64,000 bases of DNA from a virus. Under the pieces are notes generated by a model. That model ran no database searches, was not told where the DNA came from, and saw only the letters and a program-made list of their open reading frames with translations. The DNA lies in the IMG/VR virus record IMGVR_UViG_3300008448_000004, positions 1 to 64,000 of that record. One strand, given 5' to 3'. Each line of letters opens with the position of its first letter. Position 1 is the first letter of the stretch. Made by a program: the position numbers and the translations under genes. Of this stretch, positions 43,318 to 51,627 are shown piece after piece.

Positions 43318-43517
43318 GAAAGTATTGCTTTAAGCTTTAACATATCGTACTGTGCTAACATATCTTTAGCATTAAGTATCCCAGTCCTATCAGTATACAT
43401 ACGTGATACTTTTAATTCTTTAACCCATTTCTGGTAGTTAGCATCTAATTTCGTCTGTTCACGTTCCAGCTCAATCTCCTGTAAACGATCTAGATCTAGA
43501 GTTAATATACTATTCAT
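43314..43517 (-). CDS. Small coiled-coil protein (67 aa)
   Basis: MNSILTLDLDRLQEIELEREQTK reads as a long helix with heptads. Overlaps the phosphoesterase gene by four bases, so may accompany it. Own host-type promoter upstream. Confidence 0.6.
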   Translation of the reverse strand: MNSILTLDLDRLQEIELEREQTKLDANYQKWVKELKVSRMYTDRTGILNAKDMLAQYDMLKLKAILS

Positions 43518-43532
43518 AGAGGTTTATTTGAA

Positions 43533-43564
43533 ATAAAGATAGGGGTTATCTATCAAATATCAAA
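43533..43564 (-). promoter_or_regulatory. Host-type promoter (TTTG-N19-TATCTTTAT)
   Basis: Minus strand TTTG, 19-nt spacer, TATCTTTAT, a close match to the Bacteroidetes consensus without the GTCTGA word. Confidence 0.7.
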
Positions 43565-43769
43565 CTGATTCTTGTTCGTGAGAGTTATCTAAGGATCCTA
43601 CCGTCTGGTATGCATCCCATAGCTGCTCTAAAGCATGCTCTAGTTGAACTTTAACATTTCTATTCTGCTTCGATACTGGATGATTCATACAGTGCTCATC
43701 TAAGGTACACATCAGTATATGTAATCGATCCATAAGTTCAAGATAGTGTCCGGCATTAACTTTTTCCAT
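43560..43769 (-). CDS. Hypothetical protein (69 aa)
   Basis: Helical, with MCTLDEHCMNHPV (two Cys, two His) as a possible metal site near residues 19-31. Five bases after thymidylate synthase; unknown function. Confidence 0.6.
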   Translation of the reverse strand: MEKVNAGHYLELMDRLHILMCTLDEHCMNHPVSKQNRNVKVQLEHALEQLWDAYQTVGSLDNSHEQESV

Positions 43770-43774
43770 ATAAA

Positions 43775-44704
43775 CTAATTACTCAGAGGTGCTTTAATTG
43801 CTGGATGATATTGATAGTCTTCTAGTTGAAAGTTAACTTCACCGTTTACTGCTTCATCTAATCCCTTGTGTTCTAAGTTAGCTAAGAATATAGGATTCAT
43901 TTGTAACCTGGGTAGCTTATAAGGTGTTCTTTTAATTTGTTCTTTTGCCTGCTCAATATGGTTACTGTATAGATGTACATCGCCTAGATTACCTATTAGT
44001 TCATCGGGAACCATACCTACTGCTTTAGCGAGAATTTGAAGAAGTAATCCGTACGAAGCAATGTTAAACGGCAACCCTAGGAACGTATCTACTGATCGTT
44101 GATTCCACATTAGAGAGATTGCTCTTGTAGGTGCTGCATTATTTGCCGGGTAATAAGTTAGTCTTTCTTGTACGGTTAACTCTCTCGTATAGACTTGAAA
44201 TCCATAATGACAAGGAGGTAATACCATTTGATCTAACTCGGCTACATTCCAAGCATTGACCATCAATCTTCTACTATCCGGGTCTGTTTTTAGTTGATGT
44301 ATGAGCATTAGAATCTGATCATACCATACTGATCCTTTTGCTAAGTAGTGAACGTTCGGAAGATCTATCCATCCTTGCCATCTCCTCCATTGTTTACCGT
44401 AGATTGGTCCTAATTCACCATCTGTTCTTCCTGATTTAATATAGTCACCATCCCAAATATGGCAGTTATTATCATGTAGAAATTTAATATTAGTATCCCC
44501 TCTCAAGAACCAAACAAGTTCAGTCACCATAGTCTTGAATGCCATCTTCTTTGTAGTCAACAATGGAAATCCTTCTTTCATGTTGTGCCTAATTTGCCAA
44601 CCGAAGATTGATCTTGCCCCTGTACCTGTTCGATCTGCTTTATCGATGCCGAAATGTAGGATATGTTCTACTAACTCTTTGTACTGACGATCTATATTGT
44701 TCAT
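43775..44704 (-). CDS. thyA: Thymidylate synthase (309 aa)
   Basis: Full ThyA-type enzyme: DRTGTGARSIFGWQ (24-37), the catalytic Cys 165 in LPPCHYGFQVY, and RSVDTFLGLPFNIASYG with the conserved dUMP-binding Asn. It methylates dUMP to dTMP with methylene-tetrahydrofolate, supplying dTTP for phage DNA synthesis. Length is slightly above E. coli ThyA (264). Nine bases after the dehydrogenase-like gene. Confidence 0.97.
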   Translation of the reverse strand: MNNIDRQYKELVEHILHFGIDKADRTGTGARSIFGWQIRHNMKEGFPLLTTKKMAFKTMVTELVWFLRGDTNIKFLHDNNCHIWDGDYIKSGRTDGELGPIYGKQWRRWQGWIDLPNVHYLAKGSVWYDQILMLIHQLKTDPDSRRLMVNAWNVAELDQMVLPPCHYGFQVYTRELTVQERLTYYPANNAAPTRAISLMWNQRSVDTFLGLPFNIASYGLLLQILAKAVGMVPDELIGNLGDVHLYSNHIEQAKEQIKRTPYKLPRLQMNPIFLANLEHKGLDEAVNGEVNFQLEDYQYHPAIKAPLSN

Positions 44705-44713
44705 TAATCTGGT

Positions 44714-45571
44714 TTAATCTTCACTAACAGCTCTACCTACTTGTTTTAGCCAATCTAGGTCTGTTCTAACTAAAGCATTCTTATTAATAGCTGCTGTAAG
44801 GATGGTTGTATCAACATCTAAAGACTTTGCTAGAAACTCTAGCGCTTTTATATCTTTAGGGAAGCAATGACCTCCGTACCCGTAATCACCATCCGGTCCA
44901 GGCACTGCCCAGTGAGAGTGTCCTAACCTATCATCGTATCGAGCATACTCAATAACCTTATCATAATCTATGCTCAATGCTCGACATAGCTCGTACATTT
45001 CGTTTGCAAAAGAAACTTTAGTTGCAAGGAAAGTATTAGTAACATACTTTATCATTTCAGCAGTTGTAGAATCTGTTTTAATGATATTAACTTTAGGAAA
45101 TACTTTTGAGAAGATATGTTTAACTCTAGAAGATACTTCTCTTTCTCCTCCTATAATTATCCTACTCTGATTTTTATAATCTTCTACTGCGTTAGCTTCT
45201 GTTAGAAACTCTGGGTTAAATGTTACCGTTAGGTTAGAGTACTCTCGATTAAGGCCTTTAGTAGTGCCGGGTGGAACAGTAGACTTTAGAATAACTACAA
45301 GATCTACTATACCTAGATTATAAGCGGCAAGGTCTAGCTCTCTCAGCACGCTTCGTACAATACTAAGATCACATTCGCCATTCTTTTTCATCGGAGTAGG
45401 TACACATAAGAAGATATCTCGAGTTAAAGATACCAGCTGGTCTACTGAGGATGTATTAGTTTGTTTTGTTTTATCTTTATCGTAGGTGTAGATATTGAAA
45501 TGATTCTTCATTCCTTCTCTAACGGCTGAACCTACAAAGCCTTGTCCTATAATACCTATTGATTCTTTCAT
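44714..45571 (-). CDS. UDP-glucose/GDP-mannose dehydrogenase-like protein, C-terminally short (285 aa)
   Basis: NAD-binding GIIGQGFVGS (6-15), STVPPGTT (97-104), NPEFLTEANAVED (119-131) and the catalytic Cys 236 in YGGHCFPKD are intact. Bacterial relatives are about 400-450 residues; this one ends soon after the active site, so the C-terminal sugar-nucleotide-binding domain is missing. It may bind or oxidise an unusual nucleotide sugar, or act with a partner; proximity to phage sugar genes is only general. Overlaps the 98-residue gene by four bases. Confidence 0.8.
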   Translation of the reverse strand: MKESIGIIGQGFVGSAVREGMKNHFNIYTYDKDKTKQTNTSSVDQLVSLTRDIFLCVPTPMKKNGECDLSIVRSVLRELDLAAYNLGIVDLVVILKSTVPPGTTKGLNREYSNLTVTFNPEFLTEANAVEDYKNQSRIIIGGEREVSSRVKHIFSKVFPKVNIIKTDSTTAEMIKYVTNTFLATKVSFANEMYELCRALSIDYDKVIEYARYDDRLGHSHWAVPGPDGDYGYGGHCFPKDIKALEFLAKSLDVDTTILTAAINKNALVRTDLDWLKQVGRAVSED

Positions 45572-45864
45572 TCTGTTTCTTCTGAGATGATTGTTGCGTA
45601 TTGATCTGCTGCTTTAGGGTTACGTTCGTTAAGTATTTGGAAAGCTACCTGGTAGCGTCCTAACTCTATCTGAGTAGGGAATAATTCACTGTAGAGAGAA
45701 TCAGCTTTACTTTCAATACTGTCTACGTGATGTGCTAGGCTATCTGCTCTTAGCTCTAGAGTGTAGAGTTTAGTTCTTAGCCTGCTTACTTTCTTGTAAT
45801 TAGAGAATTGAAGGATTGCCATACCTGCAACTAAAATTGCAGCTAACAAATAAGTCTTATTCAT
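45568..45864 (-). CDS. Membrane-anchored coiled-coil protein (98 aa)
   Basis: An N-terminal membrane helix (YLLAAILVAGMAILQF) followed by a coiled coil (RLRTKLYTLELRADSL). ATGA overlap with both neighbours. Unknown; spanin-like topology but far from the lysis genes. Confidence 0.6.
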   Translation of the reverse strand: MNKTYLLAAILVAGMAILQFSNYKKVSRLRTKLYTLELRADSLAHHVDSIESKADSLYSELFPTQIELGRYQVAFQILNERNPKAADQYATIISEETE

Positions 45865-46019
45865 GATATATTATTTTTATCTTCTTCATCTGAATCCCAG
45901 TTTAGGAAGTCCTCTCCTTTATAGTCGGGATGATTCTTATGCATATAGGCTATACCTCCGGCCCATAGCCATGCAATACTTAATACGATTGCTAACATAA
46001 ACAGTATAAATCCTATCAT
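45861..46019 (-). CDS. Small membrane protein (52 aa)
   Basis: One membrane segment (GFILFMLAIVLSIAWLWAG) and an acidic tail (NWDSDEEDK). Both ends overlap neighbouring genes by four bases (ATGA), the pattern of real genes here. Confidence 0.65.
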   Translation of the reverse strand: MIGFILFMLAIVLSIAWLWAGGIAYMHKNHPDYKGEDFLNWDSDEEDKNNIS

Positions 46020-46282
46020 TGTTCTATTATTTTTAATCCGTAATTTAAGTTAATCATAGCCATCTCAACTTGAGCTTGTTTCTTAGTTGTTCTCAAATAA
46101 TGCTTAATAAACCCCTCACCCCAATCCCGCCACTGCTTATTCTGTTCTGGAGTCATGGTATACTGCAAATACCATTCATCTGTTCGATTGAGTAGGTCTT
46201 CGTACACTACACTATGCCCTGCTATCTTAAACATCTCGTTTATTAAGGCTCTTATTACTTGAGTTCTATCTAATCGTCCCAT
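46016..46282 (-). CDS. Hypothetical protein (88 aa)
   Basis: Helical, with RTQVIRALINEMFKIAG and WRDWGEGFIKHYLRTTKKQA. No family recognised. Follows the RNA ligase by nine bases. Confidence 0.6.
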   Translation of the reverse strand: MGRLDRTQVIRALINEMFKIAGHSVVYEDLLNRTDEWYLQYTMTPEQNKQWRDWGEGFIKHYLRTTKKQAQVEMAMINLNYGLKIIEQ

Positions 46283-46291
46283 AGTGTTAAG

Positions 46292-47416
46292 TTATGAATT
46301 TTCTTCTTTATTCCAAAATGGTTTCTGGTACTTAGGTTTAAGAAGTTTCCAAATAAGCTCAGTCTGCTTTACTCTATTACCGCTCCACATAGCATACATT
46401 ACCGGATGCAGTTCAGGAGGCATATTATTTTGAACGTATAAAGCATAATCTTTCTTAGAAGGTTCTGGATCTTTATCTCCATACTTGCCGTACTTAAACG
46501 AGTCGTGAGCTTTTCCACATCTTTCATATATGCTATAGAATGCATATTTAAACTCTCCTATCTTATACCTAACCCATTTGTCAAACTCATCCGGTACTTG
46601 TTGAAGAAGTTTAATAATGTCTTCCGATCTTCCTTCTTTTAACGCTTCCCAGATATCAGTTGTAGCAAAGTTAGTTAGTAGACTATGAAGTCTAACATAC
46701 TCTTCGAACTTAATCTTCATTCTAAAATTACCTGGCTGAAATCTTAAGATAAATCCTTCTTTATTTGCTTCGTTTTTAGCTTTTAAACTTCTATATAAAT
46801 CAGGGCCAAAAGCAAAGTGTTGTTCAGTCTTGACTAAATCTTCTTCCGGTATTCCGGACATATTAAAGATTGCTTTAGCAGTAGTCCAATGTACCTCTTC
46901 TCCGTTGATTGTTGCACTTAAAAAGACTACCTTTTCTTCTCCATTATAATCTACTACGATTCTATTTTCAGGGTATATTATCTCGCAGATATACGCTGTA
47001 TTAGTTTCAAAAGCTCTTAAGTTGTACTTAGATTTAATAATCTCCATACCTTTAATAGCTTGCTCTGATATAAATGATCCTTTAGTAGCTAAATGCCATT
47101 CGTTATTATAGTAGAATAAAGTACCTAAAGAGCCGTCTACTTTCTCTTGAACATAAACGTAATCTCCTTTTTCCGGTATTTGATTAGGCCGTAATAACTC
47201 TTCGTAGTTAAAAAACTTAGCAAAAGAACTAGCTATAACATTTCCTTCTTTATCTAGAATTAAACCTCTACAGTTTAAAGTTATATCATCCCACTTCTTC
47301 TCATACTGGCATGTCCTTGAGTAGTTGTAGATAGAAAGAGGAAGGGTTGGATGATCTTGTTTGACTATCCACCCTTCATCAATATAACTGTTTAGTATGC
47401 TTAGATCGTATCTCAT
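46292..47416 (-). CDS. rnlA: RNA ligase, T4 Rnl1-like (374 aa)
   Basis: NCRGLILD (about 48-55), SSFAKFFNYEE (about 63-73) and the nucleotidyl-transferase motif EKVDGS with nucleophile Lys 92; further nucleotidyltransferase motifs include KEGFILRF and KIKF. Length equals T4 Rnl1 (374). It seals RNA ends with ATP; T4 Rnl1 repairs tRNA cut by host anticodon nucleases. It overlaps the kinase gene by four bases and follows a phosphoesterase, so the three likely form one repair unit. Confidence 0.9.
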   Translation of the reverse strand: MRYDLSILNSYIDEGWIVKQDHPTLPLSIYNYSRTCQYEKKWDDITLNCRGLILDKEGNVIASSFAKFFNYEELLRPNQIPEKGDYVYVQEKVDGSLGTLFYYNNEWHLATKGSFISEQAIKGMEIIKSKYNLRAFETNTAYICEIIYPENRIVVDYNGEEKVVFLSATINGEEVHWTTAKAIFNMSGIPEEDLVKTEQHFAFGPDLYRSLKAKNEANKEGFILRFQPGNFRMKIKFEEYVRLHSLLTNFATTDIWEALKEGRSEDIIKLLQQVPDEFDKWVRYKIGEFKYAFYSIYERCGKAHDSFKYGKYGDKDPEPSKKDYALYVQNNMPPELHPVMYAMWSGNRVKQTELIWKLLKPKYQKPFWNKEENS

Positions 47417-47826
47417 AATTTGATCTCAAATCTATTTTTCATTTGCTCTAACTTCTCAGCAGGTACTCCATGCTCGTTAACTCCTCCATGCCTGTTCTCA
47501 ACTATTATACTAAAGACATGGTACCCGTACTCTTCTGCTAGCTTATAATACTCCTCCATTTCCCATTCCTGGGTAAAAGTATTCGATACTACAATCTCAG
47601 GATAGTACTGAGAGTTTAATTGATTATCTTTCATTCTCGTCTCTACTTCTCTCCTACACCAAGCATGAGCGTCTTTTATCTTAGATGGGTCAAAGTTATA
47701 GACTCCATCTGCTCCTATAAAATACTTATCTGCTTCACATACAGCATATTCATTCCAGATTAAATTAGCAAAAGTACTCTTACCTGCTCCTGGACAGCCT
47801 CTAACTAAAAATAGTGCTTTTATCAT
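47413..47826 (-). CDS. P-loop kinase, polynucleotide-kinase-like (137 aa)
   Basis: Walker A GCPGAGKST (10-18) with AVCEADKYFIGADGVYNFDPSKIKDAH and a late lid-type EVVVSNTFTQEWEM region, like the kinase domain of polynucleotide kinases and related AAA_33 proteins. No phosphatase domain. It would phosphorylate 5'-OH ends before ligation. Sits between the phosphoesterase and the RNA ligase with overlapping or near-touching genes. Confidence 0.8.
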   Translation of the reverse strand: MIKALFLVRGCPGAGKSTFANLIWNEYAVCEADKYFIGADGVYNFDPSKIKDAHAWCRREVETRMKDNQLNSQYYPEIVVSNTFTQEWEMEEYYKLAEEYGYHVFSIIVENRHGGVNEHGVPAEKLEQMKNRFEIKL

Positions 47827-47832
47827 ACAGTC

Positions 47833-48495
47833 TTATTTTTCTCCTACTAAACGTTCTTCGTGGTGATCTTGAGGCAGTCTATTAGCTTGGACTGGACGGC
47901 CGGATAACATTCTAACAACATCTTCCATATCGTAAGGAGTTAGATCGTTTCCATCCATGCCTACGTCCATACTTCTACCTCCCATTTTCTTTTTAGATGA
48001 AGGCAGGTGTACGTGTCCAAATAGGTGAAACCTTCCCTTATTCATATTATGCCAACTACATAAAGGATAATGCATGAGCACAAACTCATAATTACCTTTC
48101 GGTGAGTAAACATTTAACACCAGGTATTCAAAAGTCTTTCTAAAGATACCTTGAATACCTTCGCGGTTATTCTCGATATGATGATCGTGATTCCCGTATA
48201 GAAGGAATATGTTCTGACATACAATTCGATCTCTAAATTCTTTGATTGATTCAAATCCTCCGAAAGACCAGTCCCCTAAGTGAAATAGTATATCATCCTG
48301 CCCCACTGTGTTATTGATACCGGCTACAATAGCGGCGTTCATCTTTTCGAGGTTAGCAAAGTCTCTAGTCTGAGAGATAGGAATATCTCCAGTTTGAGTT
48401 CTCCAGTCAGTTACTCCTCTACATATGTTTCTATGATTATAGTGCGTATCGGAAGTAAAGAACAGACGTTGTCCTTCTCTTAAAACCAGCTTCAT
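47833..48495 (-). CDS. Metallophosphoesterase of the RNA-repair cluster (220 aa)
   Basis: Blocks TSDTHYNHRNIC (14-25), ILFHLGDWSFGG (near 69-80), LLYGNHDHH (near 98-106), LMHYPL and LFGHVHLP. A dinuclear metal phosphoesterase. Located seven bases before the kinase and in the same order as phosphatase relative to ligase in bacterial Pnkp, it may remove 2',3'-cyclic or 3'-phosphates. That role is inference; the fold is clear. Confidence 0.85.
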   Translation of the reverse strand: MKLVLREGQRLFFTSDTHYNHRNICRGVTDWRTQTGDIPISQTRDFANLEKMNAAIVAGINNTVGQDDILFHLGDWSFGGFESIKEFRDRIVCQNIFLLYGNHDHHIENNREGIQGIFRKTFEYLVLNVYSPKGNYEFVLMHYPLCSWHNMNKGRFHLFGHVHLPSSKKKMGGRSMDVGMDGNDLTPYDMEDVVRMLSGRPVQANRLPQDHHEERLVGEK

Positions 48496-48498
48496 ATT

Positions 48499-48708
48499 TT
48501 ATTCTTTTGAGGTACTATTAGATCTTGTAAACAGGACTTGGAATAATGCAATTAACCCCAAAGCTTTCCAGAAAGTAATCTCATGTATACCTTCTACAGT
48601 ACCTACCAGGCAACTGTTCCAAAGCCACATAACCGGGTAGGCTAAAAGTATTGCTATTACTGCTATAAATACTATAGCTGTTACTACTACAACTAAAGTC
48701 TGTTTCAT
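48499..48708 (-). CDS. Membrane protein (69 aa)
   Basis: Long N-terminal hydrophobic segment (LVVVVTAIVFIAVIAILLAYPVMWLW) and a second near ALGLIALFQVLF. Unknown. Three bases after the phosphoesterase start. Confidence 0.6.
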   Translation of the reverse strand: MKQTLVVVVTAIVFIAVIAILLAYPVMWLWNSCLVGTVEGIHEITFWKALGLIALFQVLFTRSNSTSKE

Positions 48709-48728
48709 GTTTGTTTGATTGAGTATGT

Positions 48729-48965
48729 TTAGAATTCGCCTTTCATTTTTATTTTTGTCTTGCGAGAAAGATCTCTTCGCAGTTGATCCGATTCAAGTGT
48801 TTTCTCTAACTCTTCTTGATTTACTATATCAAGGATTTGTCGAGCGGCTTCTGCATCTACCCAAGGATTGCCATCAACGTCGTAGATGTCTCCTATGTAG
48901 TAGAGGTCGTCTACCATTTTAAGATCGGATAATTTTCTTTTGTAATAACCATAACTGAAGCTCAT
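48729..48965 (-). CDS. Hypothetical protein (78 aa)
   Basis: Begins MSFSYGYYKRKLSDLKM; a LDIVNQEELEKTLESDQLRR helix follows. No family recognised. Promoter 48995-49027 is directly upstream. Confidence 0.6.
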   Translation of the reverse strand: MSFSYGYYKRKLSDLKMVDDLYYIGDIYDVDGNPWVDAEAARQILDIVNQEELEKTLESDQLRRDLSRKTKIKMKGEF

Positions 48966-48994
48966 ACATCACATTTTACTTTTTAACGATATAC

Positions 48995-49027
48995 CTTAAG
49001 ATAGGTAATTTGACTCAATTTACCAAC
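48995..49027 (-). promoter_or_regulatory. Phage promoter, weaker member (GTTG-N20-TATCTTAAG)
   Basis: GTTGGTAAATTGA, 20-nt spacer, TATCTTAAG. Only TGA of the spacer word is kept. It overlaps the end of the 96-residue gene. Confidence 0.6.
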
Positions 49028-49305
49028 TTTACTTCTTTGATAAGGTTGGTATAAGTCTTCCCACAAATAGCAGGGTTAGAAGCTATTTCGCTAGCTATAG
49101 AATTTTTCTGGATCTTTTTAGTCCAGATTTGATTCTTGTAGTTAGCAACAGTACACTCGGTACCGTTATCTTCTAAAACAATCCACATCTCAGGATCATA
49201 ACTATGCCTACTTGTCATAGACATTCCCCAGGCAGATACAAAGTAGCAATATCCTACAAGGTTAATTTCTTTCAATTGATCGTAACTCTTCAATTTCATA
49301 TACAC
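49015..49305 (-). CDS. Hypothetical protein (96 aa)
   Basis: Small alpha/beta protein, MYMKLKSYDQLKEINLVGYCYFVSAWGM. No family recognised. Its last codons overlap the next promoter. Confidence 0.6.
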   Translation of the reverse strand: MYMKLKSYDQLKEINLVGYCYFVSAWGMSMTSRHSYDPEMWIVLEDNGTECTVANYKNQIWTKKIQKNSIASEIASNPAICGKTYTNLIKEVKLVN

Positions 49306-49322
49306 ATTTTTTGATTACTAAA

Positions 49323-49760
49323 TTAAGCGGCATTCTGTACGAATGCCATTGATGCCCAAGTCTTGGTATTTAAGCTCTTCCACATATTCCAGTCGACCAT
49401 TTTACTGAAAGCGCGGTGCATATCACCTACGGTTAAAGCTTCTAAGATACCTTTGTCAATACTAACCCATTTACCACCTTTAACACACAGTACGTGAAAC
49501 CAGTGGCCACCTATCTTTACTTCAACACCTCCGCAGTGCTTGGATAAGTTATGTACTAAGCTTCCAACTGTACCTTTCGCATCAGCAATAATTTGGAAAC
49601 CAGCTCTACATTTCGTAATCCAACGAAACTCATACTCGTCTGTTGCAGATTTTAAGTGGTTACTAACGCTTACATCTTTACCGTTGATTCTGATGTTACC
49701 GTAGAACACATCACCGCCACAAATACTTTTCTTGTCATTTACTGTGATCATACTTTTCAT
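49323..49760 (-). CDS. Hypothetical protein (145 aa)
   Basis: Start MKSMITVNDKKSICGG is chosen because the conserved leader and promoter 49790-49822 lie directly upstream; a longer frame (to 49865) would run through that promoter. Contains GGDVFYGNIRINGKDVS and HWFHVLCVKGGKW. Unknown family. Confidence 0.65.
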   Translation of the reverse strand: MKSMITVNDKKSICGGDVFYGNIRINGKDVSVSNHLKSATDEYEFRWITKCRAGFQIIADAKGTVGSLVHNLSKHCGGVEVKIGGHWFHVLCVKGGKWVSIDKGILEALTVGDMHRAFSKMVDWNMWKSLNTKTWASMAFVQNAA

Positions 49761-49789
49761 AACTCTTATTTTTGATTTGATTGATATAA

Positions 49790-49822
49790 CTAAAGATAGG
49801 AAACTTTTTTCAGACGAGCAAC
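49790..49822 (-). promoter_or_regulatory. Phage promoter (GTTG-N20-TATCTTTAG)
   Basis: GTTGCTCGTCTGA, 20-nt spacer, TATCTTTAG. The TAG stop of the 44-residue gene reaches the -33. Confidence 0.8.
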
Positions 49823-49956
49823 TATTTTTCTTGCTCTTCTTGAATTTTTTCCATAAACACCTCATACAGCTCTTCGAAGGTGAGGTCAGTCTGCCACATT
49901 CTGGTAATGATTAACCACTTGCTAAATTCGATTGCTCTTTCTTTTACGTAATCCAT
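49822..49956 (-). CDS. Small acidic helical protein (44 aa)
   Basis: Begins MDYVKERAIEFSKWL and ends in a Glu/Lys helix. Own promoter upstream at 49977-50010, and its TAG runs into the next promoter. No family recognised. Confidence 0.6.
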   Translation of the reverse strand: MDYVKERAIEFSKWLIITRMWQTDLTFEELYEVFMEKIQEEQEK

Positions 49957-49976
49957 ATCCTTGATTGATTAATATA

Positions 49977-50010
49977 CCTTAAGATAGGAATCTTTTTTCA
50001 GACGAGCAAC
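49977..50010 (-). promoter_or_regulatory. Phage promoter (GTTG-N20-TATCTTAAG)
   Basis: GTTGCTCGTCTGA, 20-nt spacer, TATCTTAAG. Lies directly after the palindromic terminator pair. Confidence 0.75.
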
Positions 50011-50035
50011 TTTTTCTTGAAAAATACAGAAAAAA

Positions 50036-50083
50036 GTTTATTGAGAATCAATGAGTTATAACCTATTGAGAATCAATGAGTTA
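50036..50083 (-). terminator. Tandem palindromes with T-run
   Basis: Two copies of the TAACTCATTGA / TCAATAGGTTA type; on the minus strand the second is followed by AACTTTTTTC. The first three bases are the TAA stop of the 82-residue gene. Confidence 0.7.
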
Positions 50084-50329
50084 TAGCTCTTCTAGTATAC
50101 TTAATACTTTTCTCCAATATGACTGGTAGTGCGGTTCTAAAGAAGCGTATGAGTTGAATTGTTGCCATTGAGCATCATCTTTCAGTAGAGGTATTATTTC
50201 CTCAACGCAGGCTTTAGCTGCTATCTTAGCATGATACTTTTCCTCTGAGGTGCCTGATTGTCCGTAGCAGTTATTTCTAAACTTATGTATAAGCTCTGCT
50301 GCTTTAGTTGTAGGTGTTGGGTATATCAT
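50081..50329 (-). CDS. Hypothetical protein (82 aa)
   Basis: Helical, with KAAELIHKFRNNCYG and KIAAKACVEEIIPLLKDD. Small proteins of this type (possible NERD/phage early proteins) are common in Bacteroidetes phages. Stop codon is part of the palindrome. Confidence 0.6.
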   Translation of the reverse strand: MIYPTPTTKAAELIHKFRNNCYGQSGTSEEKYHAKIAAKACVEEIIPLLKDDAQWQQFNSYASLEPHYQSYWRKVLSILEEL

Positions 50330-50517
50330 TGTGCTCCTATTTCAGTTGTGCCTTTATGTCCATTTGTTCCTTCCCATTCAACAATTGCTTTAACATACTG
50401 CTGTCTAAGTCTCATGACCATAAAGGGGAGGGTTTGTTCTTCTAGAGAGATCTTCTTTACTTTTTCAATTCCGTGCGGGAACTTAATCTTGAAAGTGTAC
50501 AGTACTTCTTTTTTCAT
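50326..50517 (-). CDS. Hypothetical protein (63 aa)
   Basis: MKKEVLYTFKIKFPHGIEKVKKISLE: small beta-hairpin protein; four-base overlap with the next gene. Unknown. Confidence 0.6.
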   Translation of the reverse strand: MKKEVLYTFKIKFPHGIEKVKKISLEEQTLPFMVMRLRQQYVKAIVEWEGTNGHKGTTEIGAQ

Positions 50518-50543
50518 AATCTTGATTTAAGGTATTTTAATTT

Positions 50544-51140
50544 TTAATCCCACCACCTCTCACTTCTCTCTTCCATGATCTTCCAGAGTAGCTTATTACT
50601 TCTCTGCTGGTTGAAACTAGCTACATAGTAAGATAAGGTTTGTTTTCCTTGCAAGCCACTAAAATCTTTTCCTGAGTATTTCTTCTTTACTCTTTTAACC
50701 GATCCTGGATACTTTGCTAAGTAGGCATCTAAGTTTTCTGATTTAGTTTCAAACGCTAGCTCAGTTACTTCCGGATTACCTTCGGCAGGTATAAATTTCA
50801 TATCTATATCCTGATAATCATGATGTTCTGTGCCGTAATATTCTTCGTGCTTACGTTCAATTAAATTTAGTACCCATGTCATATCTCTATTATCTCGTTC
50901 TATATCCATATGACGGTTATGGTGTACGAGATATGCTCTCTGATACTCTATCTTCTTTTGGAGTAGTTTTGTTATAAAGTAATCATCCCAGTCTTTATCC
51001 TTGTAGATGGTTGGGATCCACCTAATGATATTTTTTACACCATCCCAGAAGTTATTGAACCAGTAAGGAGTGTACCTTCTCCAAGTTCTTCTACCCCATG
51101 CTGAATCTTGCGGAAGTATCAGCTTTTTGTATTGTGTCAT
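50544..51140 (-). CDS. Conserved phage hypothetical protein (198 aa)
   Basis: MTQYKKLILPQDSAWGRRTWRR, then a Trp-rich IIRWIPTIYKDKDWDDYF stretch and a late SYYVASFNQQRS: a phage protein pattern of unknown function. Overlaps the end of the glucosaminidase gene by 50 bases. Confidence 0.65.
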   Translation of the reverse strand: MTQYKKLILPQDSAWGRRTWRRYTPYWFNNFWDGVKNIIRWIPTIYKDKDWDDYFITKLLQKKIEYQRAYLVHHNRHMDIERDNRDMTWVLNLIERKHEEYYGTEHHDYQDIDMKFIPAEGNPEVTELAFETKSENLDAYLAKYPGSVKRVKKKYSGKDFSGLQGKQTLSYYVASFNQQRSNKLLWKIMEERSERWWD

Positions 51141-51597
51141 TTGTAACTGGTTTTAATATAATGTACTTATGTTTCTTGATAATGCTTTTAAGCTTTACAG
51201 TATAGTTTTTACCTTCAGAGTATGTTCTGTCTAACATTGACATATACTGTGTTCTTGTATACTCTTTTTTAGAGAACATATAATCTTGATAGAGCTTATA
51301 ATCATACACCGATTGAACCCAGTCTGTGTATTTGGCATACCCTTTACTTCCTTTCGTAGCTACAGTTTCTCGAAGCCTGGGTAGCTTCATACCGAATAGG
51401 TTATTGTTGTTTATGCAATTAGCGCTTTTAAAATGTCCTGTCTCTAGAACAGCTTGTGCAAATACTAAATCAGGATACTTTATATCCATCTGATTAATTA
51501 CTCGCCATAGGTTCTCTTTGGTTAGGAGCTTTCCTTCTCCGGGAAGGGCAAAGCTGAAGAATAGGACTCCAGCAAGTACCAGTAGTACTTTTTTCAT
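51091..51597 (-). CDS. Secreted glucosaminidase-type peptidoglycan hydrolase (168 aa)
   Basis: Signal peptide (MKKVLLVLAGVLFFSFALPG) and a glucosaminidase-fold core with DLVFAQAVLETGHF (Glu 52 as acid), NNNNLFGMKLP and WVQSVYDYKLYQDYM. It would cleave murein glycan strands in the periplasm, in addition to the GH19 endolysin. Confidence 0.8.
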   Translation of the reverse strand: MKKVLLVLAGVLFFSFALPGEGKLLTKENLWRVINQMDIKYPDLVFAQAVLETGHFKSANCINNNNLFGMKLPRLRETVATKGSKGYAKYTDWVQSVYDYKLYQDYMFSKKEYTRTQYMSMLDRTYSEGKNYTVKLKSIIKKHKYIILKPVTNDTIQKADTSARFSMG

Positions 51598-51627
51598 TTT
51601 AAATAAGTTAAGTTAAGAAATAAGCTC

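Noticed and set aside
49323-49865. Longer 180-codon frame upstream of the chosen start
   Set aside because: It runs across a clear promoter and the conserved leader; the 145-residue start is better supported.
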